From: Pseudomonas helleri
GTDB taxonomy: Bacteria > Pseudomonadota > Gammaproteobacteria > Pseudomonadales > Pseudomonadaceae
Direction of reading: 5' to 3'
Assembly: GCF_001043025.1 (NCBI RefSeq)
Contig: NZ_JYLD01000007.1
Location: 1-64,000, forward strand
DNA: 64,000 nucleotides
Position numbers and translations under genes: made by a program. Positions 18,283 to 27,375 of the stretch are shown here, in pieces. Numbering within the stretch: the stretch's first letter is position 1; the number at the start of each line of letters is the position of its first letter. The notes under the pieces were generated by a model that did no database searches, had not been told where the DNA came from, and worked only from the letters and a program-made list of their open reading frames with translations.

Positions 18283-18297
18283 GCTTTTTGGCGGCAT

Positions 18298-18329
18298 AAA
18301 AAAACCGGACCCTGGGTCCGGTTTTTTTA
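18298..18329. terminator. Bidirectional terminator peroxiredoxin / rnt
   Basis: AAAAAAACCGGACCC-TGG-GTCCGGTTTTTTT-type hairpin between convergent genes, with runs of A and T on both flanks. Confidence 0.95.
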
Positions 18330-18357
18330 TGTGCGGTGGTTAGCCTGAACGACGTGA

Positions 18358-19032
18358 TCAGTCGTTGAAGTCTTTCCAACCGCCCATTTGCTTCCAGCTG
18401 TTGACGATGCCACAGAACAGCTCAGCGGTTTTTTCGGTGTCGTAACGCGCCGAGTGCGCCTCACGTCCGTCAAAGTCGATGTCGGCTGCCTGGCAGGCCT
18501 TGGCCAGGACGGTCTGGCCATACGCCAGGCCAGCCAGGGTTGCGGTGTCGAAGCTCGAGAACGGGTGAAACGGGTTACGTTTCATGTCCAGACGCGCCAC
18601 GGCCGCATTCAGAAAGCCCAGGTCGAAGCTGCTGTTATGACCTACCAGGATGGCGCGTTTGCAACCATTGGCCTTTAGCGCTTTGCGCACACCCCGGAAG
18701 ATGTCTGTCAGCGCTGTTTCTTCACTGACCGCCATACGCAGCGGATGGTCCAGCTTGATGCCGGTGAACTCCAGGGCTGCGGCTTCGATGTTGGCGCCTT
18801 CAAAAGGCTCCACACGGTGGAAATAGGTGTGTTCCGGGAACACAAAGCCTCTTTCGTCCATGCCGATGGTGACTGCCGCAATTTCCAGCAGCGCGTCGGT
18901 AGCGCTATTGAAGCCGCCGGTTTCAACATCGATTACGACCGGCAGGTAGCCGCGAAAACGCTCGGCCATCGGATGGCGCGAACCGCCGCCATGACCGCCC
19001 TCGTGCTCGTCATCAAAATGGTCGTCGCTCAC
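18358..19032 (-). CDS. rnt: Ribonuclease T
   Basis: A 224-residue DEDD-family 3' exonuclease that trims the 3' ends of tRNA and other stable RNAs and removes terminal AMP residues. The Exo I motif is [11 protein letters not shown], Exo II is [13 protein letters not shown], and Exo III is [14 protein letters not shown]. Its length matches the E. coli enzyme. A His/Gly-rich N-terminal stretch ([14 protein letters not shown]) precedes the fold. The start overlaps the pyrC stop by 4 bases, so the two genes form a unit. Confidence 0.96.
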   Translation of the reverse strand: MSDDHFDDEHEGGHGGGSRHPMAERFRGYLPVVIDVETGGFNSATDALLEIAAVTIGMDERGFVFPEHTYFHRVEPFEGANIEAAALEFTGIKLDHPLRMAVSEETALTDIFRGVRKALKANGCKRAILVGHNSSFDLGFLNAAVARLDMKRNPFHPFSSFDTATLAGLAYGQTVLAKACQAADIDFDGREAHSARYDTEKTAELFCGIVNSWKQMGGWKDFND

Positions 19033-20075
19033 GCGTTTTCCTCCAGCAGGCGCCAGCGCAGTTTTTCACCGGCGCGCAGCGGGATTACGTTCAGCTCGCC
19101 GAAAGGCAGGCTGCTTGGGGCGGTCCACTCTTCGCGAACCAGGGTGATGTGTTCGGTGCTCGGCGCCAGGCCGTAGAAACGCGGGCCATTCAAGCTGGCA
19201 AAGGCTTCGAGCTTGTCCAGCGCATTGCGCTGTTCAAACGCTTCGGCATAGAGCTCGATAGCAGCATAGGCGGTATAGCAGCCGGCACAACCGCAGGCGG
19301 CTTCTTTGGCATGCTGGGCATGCGGTGCCGAGTCAGTGCCCAGAAAGAACTTCGCACTGCCGCTGGTGGCCGCATCCAGCAGGGCTTCCTGGTGGGTGTT
19401 GCGCTTGAGAATCGGCAGGCAATAGAAGTGCGGGCGAATACCGCCAACCAACATGTGGTTGCGGTTGTACAGCAGGTGATGCGCGGTAATGGTTGCGCCT
19501 ACGTTGGCCGAAGCCTCGTTGACGAACTGGACCGCGTGCGACGTGGTGATGTGTTCAAACACCACTTTCAACGTCGGGAATCGCTCCACAACACGACGCA
19601 AATGCTCTTCGATGAAGACCTTTTCGCGATCGAACACGTCGATATCGGCGCGGGTCACTTCACCGTGGATCAGCAAAGGCATGCCGACTTCTGCCATGGT
19701 TTCCAGGACCGGGAAGATCCCATCGATGCTGGTCACGCCCGAGTCGGAGTTGGTTGTTGCGCCAGCCGGATACAGCTTGGCAGCGTGTACATAGCCGCTG
19801 GCTTTGGCTGTACGAATGTCTTCTGGCTGTGTTCGGTCGGTGAGGTAGAGCACCATCAGCGGTTCGAAACGGCTGCCAGCCGGGCGAGCAGCGAGAATGC
19901 GCTGTCGATAGGCATCGGCTTCAGCTGCGTTACGCACCGGAGGTACGAGGTTAGGCATGATGATGGCGCGGCCAAAGGTGCGCGCAACATCCGCCACAGT
20001 GTGAGGCAACACAGCACCATCGCGAAGATGAATGTGCCAGTCGTCGGGACGCAGCAGGGTCAGGCGGTCAGACAT
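19029..20075 (-). CDS. pyrC: Dihydroorotase (class II, PyrC)
   Basis: A 348-residue zinc amidohydrolase that closes carbamoyl-aspartate to dihydroorotate in pyrimidine synthesis. Metal ligands are seen in [10 protein letters not shown] (His14, His16). The Lys to be carboxylated is in [14 protein letters not shown]. Later metal residues are in [10 protein letters not shown] and [11 protein letters not shown]. Its length matches E. coli PyrC. It heads a two-gene unit with rnt and is divergent from motY. Confidence 0.96.
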   Translation of the reverse strand: MSDRLTLLRPDDWHIHLRDGAVLPHTVADVARTFGRAIIMPNLVPPVRNAAEADAYRQRILAARPAGSRFEPLMVLYLTDRTQPEDIRTAKASGYVHAAKLYPAGATTNSDSGVTSIDGIFPVLETMAEVGMPLLIHGEVTRADIDVFDREKVFIEEHLRRVVERFPTLKVVFEHITTSHAVQFVNEASANVGATITAHHLLYNRNHMLVGGIRPHFYCLPILKRNTHQEALLDAATSGSAKFFLGTDSAPHAQHAKEAACGCAGCYTAYAAIELYAEAFEQRNALDKLEAFASLNGPRFYGLAPSTEHITLVREEWTAPSSLPFGELNVIPLRAGEKLRWRLLEENA

Positions 20076-20233
20076 TGGGGGGATTCCAGGCGGGTCAAAC
20101 TGATGCGAATGCTACCGGAAAAGACTCTCTCAGGCACTCGCTATCAAGTTTTAGCTGCGTTAACCGATACATTCGAGGTATGTCGTAAAAACGGTGAACG
20201 GTGTTTTGCCAGTAACCATCTGCGGAGCCCTCA

Positions 20234-21139
20234 GTGCGCCAGCGTTATTTCATCCTGCTCAGCTTGTTTGCCAGCGTTCCTGCCATGGCCCTGACTTTCC
20301 AGACCCGTCTGGAGAATGTGGAGTGGAAAGTGGAAGGTGACAAATTTGAGTGCCGCCTGATCCAGCCGATCACTGATTTTGGCGCCGGGGTCTTTGTGCG
20401 CCGCGCCGGAGAGCAGGCTGTCTTTCGTCTAAATGCCTACAACTCGGTGTTGGGCGAAGGTTCGGCAACGTTATTGGCGGCAGCGGCGCCGTGGCAGCCG
20501 GGGCGCGGTGATATCGATCTTGGCACCGTGCGTATCGGGCGCGGCAACGTGCTGTTTAATAGCTCGCAGGCGCAGGCCGGCCGTTTGTTTCGGGGGTTGC
20601 TGGAAGGGCGCAGCCCGCTGATCAGGCATTACTCGGCGACGAGCGGTTTGTCGGAAGTTCGCCTTTTGCCCGTCAAATTTCGTCAGGCTTATGGCGAATA
20701 TGAGGCCTGTACCACCAAGCTGCTGGCCAAGAATTTCGATCAAGTCCGGCAAAGCCAGATCGGTTTTCCGGGGAGCGGCAATGAACTGGATGCCAAGGGC
20801 CGCGCGGATCTGCAGATCATGCTGGAGTACATGAAGGCCGACCCTACGGTTAACCACGTCATGCTGGATGGTTATTCGGATAATTCCGGGAATCGGTTGA
20901 CCAATCGCGAGCTGTCCCGGCGTCGCGCTTTGGCAGTCATGAACTACCTGCAAGAAAACGGTCTGCAGGAATCGCAGATCACGATGCGCTTTCATGGCGA
21001 GCAATACCCGTTGGTGCCCAACACCAGTGCGGCTAATCGGGCGAAGAATCGCCGTGTCAGTGTGCGCCTGGAGCGTATGCCAGAGCCGCCCAAGCCGCCC
21101 CCAGCGGTGGGAATTACCAATCCTGCGACGCTGTCGTGA
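20234..21139 (+). CDS. motY: Flagellar motor stator protein MotY
   Basis: A 301-residue exported protein: signal peptide about 1-19 (ending PAMA), a MotY N-terminal domain to about residue 155, then an OmpA-like peptidoglycan-binding domain (HVMLDGYSDNSGN, NRELSRRRALAVMNYL, NRAKNRRVSVRLE). It forms part of the T ring that anchors stator units around the polar flagellar motor. In Pseudomonas it is needed for both MotAB and MotCD function. It is a single gene here between pyrC and argG, the normal place for it in the genus. Confidence 0.9.
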   Translation: MRQRYFILLSLFASVPAMALTFQTRLENVEWKVEGDKFECRLIQPITDFGAGVFVRRAGEQAVFRLNAYNSVLGEGSATLLAAAAPWQPGRGDIDLGTVRIGRGNVLFNSSQAQAGRLFRGLLEGRSPLIRHYSATSGLSEVRLLPVKFRQAYGEYEACTTKLLAKNFDQVRQSQIGFPGSGNELDAKGRADLQIMLEYMKADPTVNHVMLDGYSDNSGNRLTNRELSRRRALAVMNYLQENGLQESQITMRFHGEQYPLVPNTSAANRAKNRRVSVRLERMPEPPKPPPAVGITNPATLS

Positions 21140-21265
21140 GGTTTTTTGGCGTCGTGTTGCTGAAAGTTACTGTCGCTTTGTCGTCTTAAGCTGTCGCCCC
21201 TCTGTAAATTAAGCCCCGCGAGCGTTAGACTGCTCGGCTTTTCGAACAACCCGTGGAGTGATGGC

Positions 21266-22483
21266 ATGGCGGACGTAAACAAGGTCGTTCTGGCTTATTC
21301 GGGCGGCCTGGACACTTCGGTGATCCTGAAGTGGCTGCAGGATACTTATAACTGTGAAGTCGTAACCTTTACCGCTGACTTGGGTCAGGGCGAAGAGGTT
21401 GAACCTGCACGTGCCAAGGCGCAAGCCATGGGCGTCAAGGAAATCTACATCGACGACCTGCGCGAAGAGTTTGTCCGCGATTTCGTATTCCCAATGTTCC
21501 GCGCCAATACTGTTTACGAAGGTGAGTACCTGCTGGGTACCTCCATTGCGCGTCCGCTGATCGCCAAGCGTCTGATCGAAATCGCCAACGAAACCGGTGC
21601 TGATGCTATTTCTCACGGCGCAACCGGCAAAGGTAACGATCAGGTTCGTTTCGAGCTGGGTGCTTACGCACTGAAGCCGGGCGTTAAAGTGATTGCTCCT
21701 TGGCGTGAGTGGGATCTGCTGTCGCGTGAAAAACTGATGGATTACGCAGAAAAGCACGCGATCCCGATCGAGCGTCACGGCAAGAAAAAATCCCCGTACT
21801 CGATGGATGCCAACTTGCTGCACATCTCCTACGAGGGCGGTGTACTGGAAGACACCTGGACCGAGCACGAAGAAGACATGTGGCGTTGGACCAAGTCGCC
21901 AGAAAACGCGCCGGATACCCCGACTTATCTGGAACTGACCTACCGCAATGGCGATATCGTTGCGCTGGACGGTGTTGAAATGACACCTGCGACCGTTCTG
22001 GCCACGCTGAACCGCATCGGTGGCGAAAACGGTATCGGTCGTCTCGACATCGTTGAGAACCGTTATGTCGGCATGAAGTCCCGCGGTTGCTACGAAACCC
22101 CGGGCGGCACCATCATGTTGCGTGCGCACCGCGCCATTGAGTCGATCACGCTGGACCGCGAAGTCGCTCACCTGAAAGACGAGTTGATGCCCAAGTACGC
22201 CAGCCTGATCTACACCGGCTACTGGTGGAGCCCTGAGCGTTTGATGTTGCAACAAATGATCGACGCTTCTCAGGTGAACGTTAACGGCGTGGTACGTCTG
22301 AAATTGTACAAAGGCAATGTGATTGTTACCGGCCGCAAGTCTGACGATTCGCTGTTTGATGCCAATATCGCAACGTTCGAAGAAGATGGCGGCGCTTACA
22401 ATCAGGCCGACGCTGCTGGCTTCATCAAGTTGAATGCCTTGCGTATGCGTATTGCTGCTAACCGGGGTCGCAAGTTGTTCTAA
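21266..22483 (+). CDS. argG: Argininosuccinate synthase
   Basis: A 405-residue enzyme that joins citrulline and aspartate with ATP to give argininosuccinate, following the ArgF step of arginine synthesis. The ATP pyrophosphatase loop is [12 protein letters not shown]. Substrate-binding blocks include [15 protein letters not shown] and the [14 protein letters not shown] segment. Its length is typical. It has its own promoter region and a strong terminator. Confidence 0.98.
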   Translation: MADVNKVVLAYSGGLDTSVILKWLQDTYNCEVVTFTADLGQGEEVEPARAKAQAMGVKEIYIDDLREEFVRDFVFPMFRANTVYEGEYLLGTSIARPLIAKRLIEIANETGADAISHGATGKGNDQVRFELGAYALKPGVKVIAPWREWDLLSREKLMDYAEKHAIPIERHGKKKSPYSMDANLLHISYEGGVLEDTWTEHEEDMWRWTKSPENAPDTPTYLELTYRNGDIVALDGVEMTPATVLATLNRIGGENGIGRLDIVENRYVGMKSRGCYETPGGTIMLRAHRAIESITLDREVAHLKDELMPKYASLIYTGYWWSPERLMLQQMIDASQVNVNGVVRLKLYKGNVIVTGRKSDDSLFDANIATFEEDGGAYNQADAAGFIKLNALRMRIAANRGRKLF

Positions 22484-22497
22484 TTGCACCTGGTATC

Positions 22498-22529
22498 AAA
22501 AAAACCCGGCCATTGGTCGGGTTTTTTTA
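22498..22529 (+). terminator. Terminator of argG
   Basis: AAAAAAACCCGGCC-ATT-GGTCGGGTTTTTTT, a stem with one G-T pair and T-run. It may also serve the convergent 256-residue gene. Confidence 0.93.
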
Positions 22530-22568
22530 TGCTTGCGAATCATCATTAAAGGTGGGTTATTCGTCTTG

Positions 22569-23339
22569 TCAGCTTAATGTATTGAGCTGTCGGGTTTGCG
22601 TGTTGTAAGTAATGACCATGGCATCACCTAAATGCGAAGAGATGTTTGTATCTAGCTCGAGTCGCTGTTGGTGACTCCATTGACTCGTCAATGAGCTACT
22701 GGTTAACAGGAGTAAAATATCGTTCTTATGCAGGCACTCTTTTTTTGGATGTGCCATTTCGTAGTAAGTCTGCAGGATGTCTCCCAAGGTATGGTCGTTG
22801 TTCAATTTTAAAGAAGGGTGGCTGAAATCGATCAGATACAGACTGCTTGGGTCTCCTTCACCCTGCGGTAATTGTTGTTCCTCATGAACTGAATCAGGTT
22901 TTTTATGTGTAGCCTTTTCTAAAGTTGAGTCGTAGTCCCTGTGCCCTTGTGGCAGAAAGATAAAGTTTTTAGGGCTGTAGGAAATGAATTTTATCCCCGG
23001 TTTGGAGAGAAGTGGCGCTGTCTGGCATGCAGGTGAGCCGGGGACTTCAGCGGGTCTTGCGCGCTTGGTACGGCCCTCAGGCTCGGCCGGCTCTGGTGTT
23101 GCGCGCGCGTTCACCTTGGGATAGTCCATGGGGGTGTAGAGGGTTTTATTATTGAAATTAAGAGTCAAAAAAAACAATGTGATCAGAATTGAAGGGAAAA
23201 CAATTAAGAACCAAACATAAATTTTTTGATTTTCCCTGTCGATATACGGCAATGAAACCGCTGCGGAAGCTTCGGTTAACATTGAGAAAATAGCAATGAC
23301 AGTGAGCGGGTTGTTTACCCGTATTTTGCTTTTTATCAT
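22569..23339 (-). CDS. Uncharacterised two-helix membrane protein
   Basis: A 256-residue protein I cannot assign. Residues about 10-33 and 41-62 are membrane helices, ending in LNFNNKTLYTPMDYP. This two-helix module with a terminal LYxPxD resembles the N-terminal part of many uncharacterised bacterial proteins. A Pro/Glu/Arg-rich linker (about 75-105) leads to a soluble C-terminal region with LYLIDFSH and many polar residues, without a catalytic motif I recognise. The gene is clearly less GC-rich than argG and borders a long AT-rich patch. It converges on argG. Its frame is open and continuous, so it is probably real, but it may have been acquired. Confidence 0.6.
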   Translation of the reverse strand: MIKSKIRVNNPLTVIAIFSMLTEASAAVSLPYIDRENQKIYVWFLIVFPSILITLFFLTLNFNNKTLYTPMDYPKVNARATPEPAEPEGRTKRARPAEVPGSPACQTAPLLSKPGIKFISYSPKNFIFLPQGHRDYDSTLEKATHKKPDSVHEEQQLPQGEGDPSSLYLIDFSHPSLKLNNDHTLGDILQTYYEMAHPKKECLHKNDILLLLTSSSLTSQWSHQQRLELDTNISSHLGDAMVITYNTQTRQLNTLS

Positions 23340-24493
23340 GATGTGGCCTGCGGAAAAATTCTGGTTGGAGTAGATGATATTAGAAGTGGTTAAGTATTAA
23401 TGTCGCTTTTGTAACGGGTTTTAACAGTTGTCGCAGTAATAGCCTGTAGGTGCGAATTTGAATCAGGGGTTTGCGACAGCGGGTTTCTTAAATTTAGTCG
23501 TGGCTTTATGAAACTGCAAATCAAAAGTCTTTTGTATTTATTATTTCTATAGGACGTCCTCTGGTCGAGGAATTGGTTTTCTTTTTTGTAGGATAACTCC
23601 GGGTTAATAGGTGATTTGCGCCAGTAGAACTGGGATGTTGGTAATTTTTATGTGAGATGTAGTATGGAGGAAATAAGTAACATTTTAGTTTTTCGTTGGA
23701 TTACTTTTAAGTCAGGATCGAGGTGCCGGTTTGAAAGGGCTTGAGGGGTATGTTTTTCGATCGTATTTTAAGGGCTTTCCGAATGCCTTGTAGTCCTCTT
23801 CTTTAAGTTTGAAATGGTAATGTTTTTTTCTAAAAAAAGAGTAGATTTTAACTGGATTGGTTTTTTCAAAGAGGAAGGGGGGAGGTACTGTTTATCTATA
23901 TGAGTTCAAGGTAGAAATTGCGCGGGTGCTTAAGGGGGATGTTTTTGTTTGGTTGGGTTGAGCCGGTCTTTCTATTGGAGTACGGTTAAATACAGCGGAT
24001 GAATAATTAAATAGAGGATTAAACATGGTGTATTTGAATTCGGGCGGTTTTAAGTCGTGTCAGCTGTTTTTGGTTTTTACCTGCGAAGCTGCTGCGTTTG
24101 AAGGGAAATCGGCTCGGTTGCTGTTTGAATGAGTTGGTAATAAAGGAGGGTGAGCGCCAAGGTTTGGTAGTGCTAGGGTCAGGCCAATTTTTGGTATTCG
24201 GGATGTAAGCCAACGTATTTTTTTAAGCGTGATCAAGGATGTTGCCGATAGTCATTAGAACTGAACGCTTAATATAAAGATCGGCCTGTATGATTTCCTC
24301 CTGTGTCGCTTAAATGAGGGGGAGGGTGGGAGTGCGATTTTTATGAGTGATTTATTCGTAGGGCAAATCTTTATTGTGCGTAGGAAATGTCTTTGGTTGT
24401 TGGTGCTTGGGGGGGGGCACTATGCCCAGGGTGTTGTGACTAGGCTATTGTGCTGACTCTAAAATTCGAACAGCGAAAAAATTGGAATTACCC
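23340..24493. other. Anomalous G/T-rich, C-poor region without a convincing gene
   Basis: About 1.15 kb in which no credible coding frame is seen on either strand. Composition is striking: in 23821-24420 I count about 185 G but only about 69 C on the plus strand, roughly 42 percent GC, against clearly higher values in neighbouring genes. G-runs and T-runs recur (for example GGGGGGGGG near 24409). The region should contain the promoters of the flanking divergent genes. It could be a decayed insert or an unannotated RNA; I see no inverted repeats that mark a mobile element. Confidence 0.6.
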
Positions 24494-25120
24494 ATGAATA
24501 AAGTGCTGATCGTGGATGATCATCCTGTCATTCGTCTTGCTGTGCGTATGCTCATGGAACGACATGGCTACGAAGTTATCGCAGAGACGGATAATGGAGT
24601 GGATGCTTTGCAAATGGCGCGTGAGTACGCGCCGGATATTGTAATTCTGGATATTGGTATTCCCAAACTCGACGGGCTTGAAGTTATTGCGCGACTTTCA
24701 ACACCCGCGATTCCTATAAAGGTGCTAGTGCTGACTTCGCAAGCTCCCGGTCATTTTTCAATGCGTTGCATGCAGGCCGGAGCGGCAGGTTATGTATGCA
24801 AGCAGCAGGATTTAACCGAGCTTTTAAGTGCCATCAAGGCTGTGCTTTCCGGTTACAGTTATTTTCCGAACCAAGCGTTGCATTCAGTGCGCTCAAGCTT
24901 GGGGAATGCCAGTGAAGCCGATATGGTGAACCGCCTCTCTGGTCGAGAAATGATGGTATTGCAGCAGTTGGCGCGAGGTAAGAGTAATAAGGAAATAGCG
25001 GATGGCATGTTTCTGAGCAACAAAACAGTCAGTACCTACAAAACGCGTCTACTGCTCAAGCTCAATGCTCGCTCACTGGTTGATCTTATTGAGCTGGCAC
25101 AGCGAAATGGCTTGGCGTGA
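24494..25120 (+). CDS. NarL/FixJ-family response regulator (BvgA/ErdR-like)
   Basis: A 208-residue regulator: receiver domain about 1-118 with the acidic pair in VLIVDDHP, phospho-acceptor Asp in IVILDIGIPKLDG and Lys in GYVCKQQD, then a LuxR-type helix-turn-helix (about 145-205, LSGREMMVLQQLARGKSNKEIA). The ATG at 24494 is chosen because the receiver fold starts there; a TTG four codons earlier is possible. The ribosome site is weak. No kinase gene is adjacent, so it is an orphan here. It resembles ErdR/CrbR-type regulators of carbon use, but I cannot prove that from sequence. It is bounded upstream by the skewed non-coding patch. Confidence 0.85.
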   Translation: MNKVLIVDDHPVIRLAVRMLMERHGYEVIAETDNGVDALQMAREYAPDIVILDIGIPKLDGLEVIARLSTPAIPIKVLVLTSQAPGHFSMRCMQAGAAGYVCKQQDLTELLSAIKAVLSGYSYFPNQALHSVRSSLGNASEADMVNRLSGREMMVLQQLARGKSNKEIADGMFLSNKTVSTYKTRLLLKLNARSLVDLIELAQRNGLA

Positions 25121-25158
25121 GTGGCAGGGGTGAGGAGCGGCTTGCTCCACAACCCCCT

Positions 25159-25198
25159 TAACACCAAAAGCCTCCGGGCAGGAGGTTTTTGGTGTTAA
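25159..25198. terminator. Bidirectional terminator after the response regulator
   Basis: TTAACACCAAAAGCCTCC and GGAGGTTTTTGGTGTTAA form a long 17-18-bp stem with loop GGGCA, between the convergent regulator and small-protein genes. Confidence 0.9.
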
Positions 25199-25208
25199 GC
25201 GCTGACGA

Positions 25209-25394
25209 TTACAAGTCGTAGGGGTAGTCTTCGAGCTCTTTCTGGAGTCTTTTTTCAGCCAGCAAGGCGTCTATCGTGCGGCGTTTAGCCAAGTTGGTTT
25301 TAGCGACTTCGACTGGGCGCTCTGTCAATTCAGCGTCGTCCGGGTCGGTCGTTGGAAAATCCTCTACTTCCAGTTGTTCTTTGCCAGTGCTCAT
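25209..25394 (-). CDS. Small conserved acidic protein, function unknown
   Basis: A 61-residue hydrophilic protein with an acidic N-terminal half (LEVEDFPTTDPDDAELTE) and a basic, helical second half (AKTNLAKRRTIDALLAEKRL) ending EDYPYDL. There are no membrane segments or cysteines. A GGAG lies about nine bases before the start. A gene of this kind next to nth is familiar from other pseudomonads. It lies 106 bases downstream of nth on the same strand and is probably co-transcribed. No function can be read. Confidence 0.75.
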   Translation of the reverse strand: MSTGKEQLEVEDFPTTDPDDAELTERPVEVAKTNLAKRRTIDALLAEKRLQKELEDYPYDL

Positions 25395-25500
25395 TCAGTT
25401 CACTCCAGGCTAAGACATTCAATGGCGCCCCTTATAGCGATAAACGCTTTACGGGTAAAAAAGTTTTTCTCAATCGATCCGCCCATAAAACCTCTATCGC

Positions 25501-26139
25501 TCAATCGTCGGATGTTTTTTCCTTGAAATCGCACAAGTCTTCAATGCGGCAACTCCCGCAGCGTGGCTTGCGTGCCTGGCAAACGTAGCGACCATGCAAG
25601 ATGAGCCAGTGATGGGCATCGAGCAGGTACGGCTTAGGCACGAATTTGATCAATTGCTGTTCCACCTCGACCACATTTTTGCCAGGCGCTATTCCGGTTC
25701 GGTTACTGACCCTGAAGATATGGGTATCTACGGCCATGGTCAGTTGTCTGAAAGCGGTGTTGAGCACCACATTAGCTGTTTTTCGCCCGACGCCTGGAAG
25801 GGCTTCAAGCGCCTCCCGCGTTTGGGGTATCTCACTGGCATGCCGTTCGATGAGCAAGCGGCACGTTTCAATCACGTTTTTGGCCTTGCTGTTGTACAGG
25901 CCAATGGTCTTGATATATTCCGACAACCCTTCCACCCCCAAAGCGTAGATGGCTTCTGGGGTATTGGCGACCGGGAACAATTTTGCCATGGCCTTGTTCA
26001 CGCTGACGTCAGTGGCCTGCGCCGACAGAATGACTGCTATCAGCAGTTCGAAAGGCGATGTGTAGGCCAGTTCAGTTTTTGGCTCTGGATTGTCTTCGTG
26101 AAACCGACGAAAGATTTCAAGGCGCTTTGCGGCATTCAT
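25501..26139 (-). CDS. nth: Endonuclease III
   Basis: A 212-residue DNA glycosylase/AP lyase that removes oxidised pyrimidines. The helix-hairpin-helix is ALPGVGRKTANVVL, with the catalytic Lys in it. The catalytic Asp is in AVDTHIFRVSNR. The [4Fe-4S] cluster cysteines are in CQARKPRCGSCRIEDLC. Its length matches E. coli Nth. It lies 68 bases downstream of rnfB on the same strand, as nth often accompanies rnf genes. Confidence 0.97.
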   Translation of the reverse strand: MNAAKRLEIFRRFHEDNPEPKTELAYTSPFELLIAVILSAQATDVSVNKAMAKLFPVANTPEAIYALGVEGLSEYIKTIGLYNSKAKNVIETCRLLIERHASEIPQTREALEALPGVGRKTANVVLNTAFRQLTMAVDTHIFRVSNRTGIAPGKNVVEVEQQLIKFVPKPYLLDAHHWLILHGRYVCQARKPRCGSCRIEDLCDFKEKTSDD

Positions 26140-26207
26140 GGGTAAAAAACTTTTCCTGGAGAGCAGTCCGTTAATCGAAGAGAAACGTATCTCGTGACGG
26201 CAAGCTA

Positions 26208-27200
26208 TCAGCTTTTGGTTGGGGCTAAAGCGTCGAGTGTCTGTTCTGCCCGTAACACGGCGTCATTCAAACGTGCGAGCTCAGCGCTGGTATGTGCCTG
26301 CGTCTGCGCCTTTTTAAGTGCCGCCCGGTGCATGGCCAACTGAATTTTTGCCCGCTTGAGATCTGCTATCCCGCTGCTGGGTGCCGACACCGCTATCACC
26401 GGGGCGGCCTCCAGTTGCGCCAGGGCTTTTTCGGCAGACTCAAATTGTGCTTGCAGGGCAACCAGTTGTGCCTGCTGTGGGGCCGTCGGCGGGTGACCAA
26501 AGGCTTTGAGCGATTTATGCAGTTGGGCGCGAGCCATGGCCAGGGTGACCTTGGCTTTTTTAAGCGCTGCATCGCTGAGCAAGGAGGGCTCTGTCTGCGA
26601 TGGCTCAAGCGCCAGGGCGTCAGCAGGCGCCACGGTTGCTCGTTGAGCGCGCGCCAGGCGTTCTGCCTGACGTTGCTGTTCATCTCGTCGCAGACGTTCG
26701 TCACGTCGCTCGAAACGGCTACGGGCGTGGTTGCGCTTGTCAGTGCGTGCATTGAGCTGCTCTTGCGCCTGTGCAAGCCCACCGACAATGGGGATCACAT
26801 TGGCGGGTAGCGGTCGCATTTCGATGCAGTCGACAGGGCAGGGTGCAACGCACAGGTCACAGCCGGTGCATTCATCGACAATCACTGTGTGCATGAGTTT
26901 AGCGGCGCCTAATATAGCGTCTACCGGGCAGGCCTGAATGCACTTGGTGCAACCAATGCATTCAGCTTCACGAATAAAGGCCACCTGGGCCGGTGCCACG
27001 CCTCGCTCCGTGTCCAGCGCTATAACGGGAATGCTCAGCAGGTTGGCCAGCGCAGCGATGGTTTCAGTCCCGCCGGGGGGGCATTTGTTAATGGCTTCGC
27101 CCTGGCTGATGCCTTCTGCGTAGGGTTTGCAGCCAGGATGCCCGCATTTTCCGCATTGGGTTTGCGGTAATAAGGCGTCAATACGTTGAATCAGGCTCAT
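26208..27200 (-). CDS. rnfB: RnfB/RsxB-like iron-sulfur protein, without membrane anchor
   Basis: A 330-residue protein if begun at [11 protein letters not shown]. The first cluster motif is Cys16, Cys19, Cys24 and Cys40. A ferredoxin domain with two [4Fe-4S] sites follows ([12 protein letters not shown] and [12 protein letters not shown]). From about residue 150 a long Ala/Gln/Lys/Arg-rich helical tail follows. Canonical RnfB begins with a hydrophobic anchor; none is seen here, and the usual partners rnfACDGE are absent between nth and metG. Whether it still works with an Rnf/Rsx complex, for example to keep SoxR reduced, cannot be told from this window. An extra 18 in-frame residues upstream are not hydrophobic. 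Confidence 0.85.
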   Translation of the reverse strand: MSLIQRIDALLPQTQCGKCGHPGCKPYAEGISQGEAINKCPPGGTETIAALANLLSIPVIALDTERGVAPAQVAFIREAECIGCTKCIQACPVDAILGAAKLMHTVIVDECTGCDLCVAPCPVDCIEMRPLPANVIPIVGGLAQAQEQLNARTDKRNHARSRFERRDERLRRDEQQRQAERLARAQRATVAPADALALEPSQTEPSLLSDAALKKAKVTLAMARAQLHKSLKAFGHPPTAPQQAQLVALQAQFESAEKALAQLEAAPVIAVSAPSSGIADLKRAKIQLAMHRAALKKAQTQAHTSAELARLNDAVLRAEQTLDALAPTKS

Positions 27201-27330
27201 GGTGTGATCAGTCCAGCGACAGCGAGCCGCACCCGGGCGACAGTCATCCTGCACAGTGAGTAATGAGTGCGAGGCGGTTAAACGAACGCCGCTGATTATC
27301 CGACATGGCGGGAGGGGAGGCTACAACGAA

Positions 27331-27364
27331 CATCCGCCAGCGACATGCAGGTCGCTGGCGGATG
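27331..27364. repeat. Perfect 14-bp hairpin between metG and rnfB
   Basis: CATCCGCCAGCGAC and GTCGCTGGCGGATG flank a 6-base loop, 12 bases beyond the metG stop. There is no T-run on the minus strand, so it is a message-stabilising hairpin or weak terminator rather than a classical one. Confidence 0.7.
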
Positions 27365-27375
27365 AGGAGGGCGTG

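Noticed and set aside
21209..22489. A 426-codon open frame on the minus strand opposite argG
   Set aside because: argG is unambiguous on the plus strand, and the antisense translation has no recognisable domain.
24019..24213. A 64-codon minus-strand frame in the G/T-rich patch
   Set aside because: Low complexity, no ribosome site, and no similarity that I recognise.
23340..24493. RsmY/RsmZ-type small RNA in the G/T-rich patch
   Set aside because: GGA triplets are frequent, but I could not find the ordered stem-loops with GGA in the loops or a terminator at a fitting distance.
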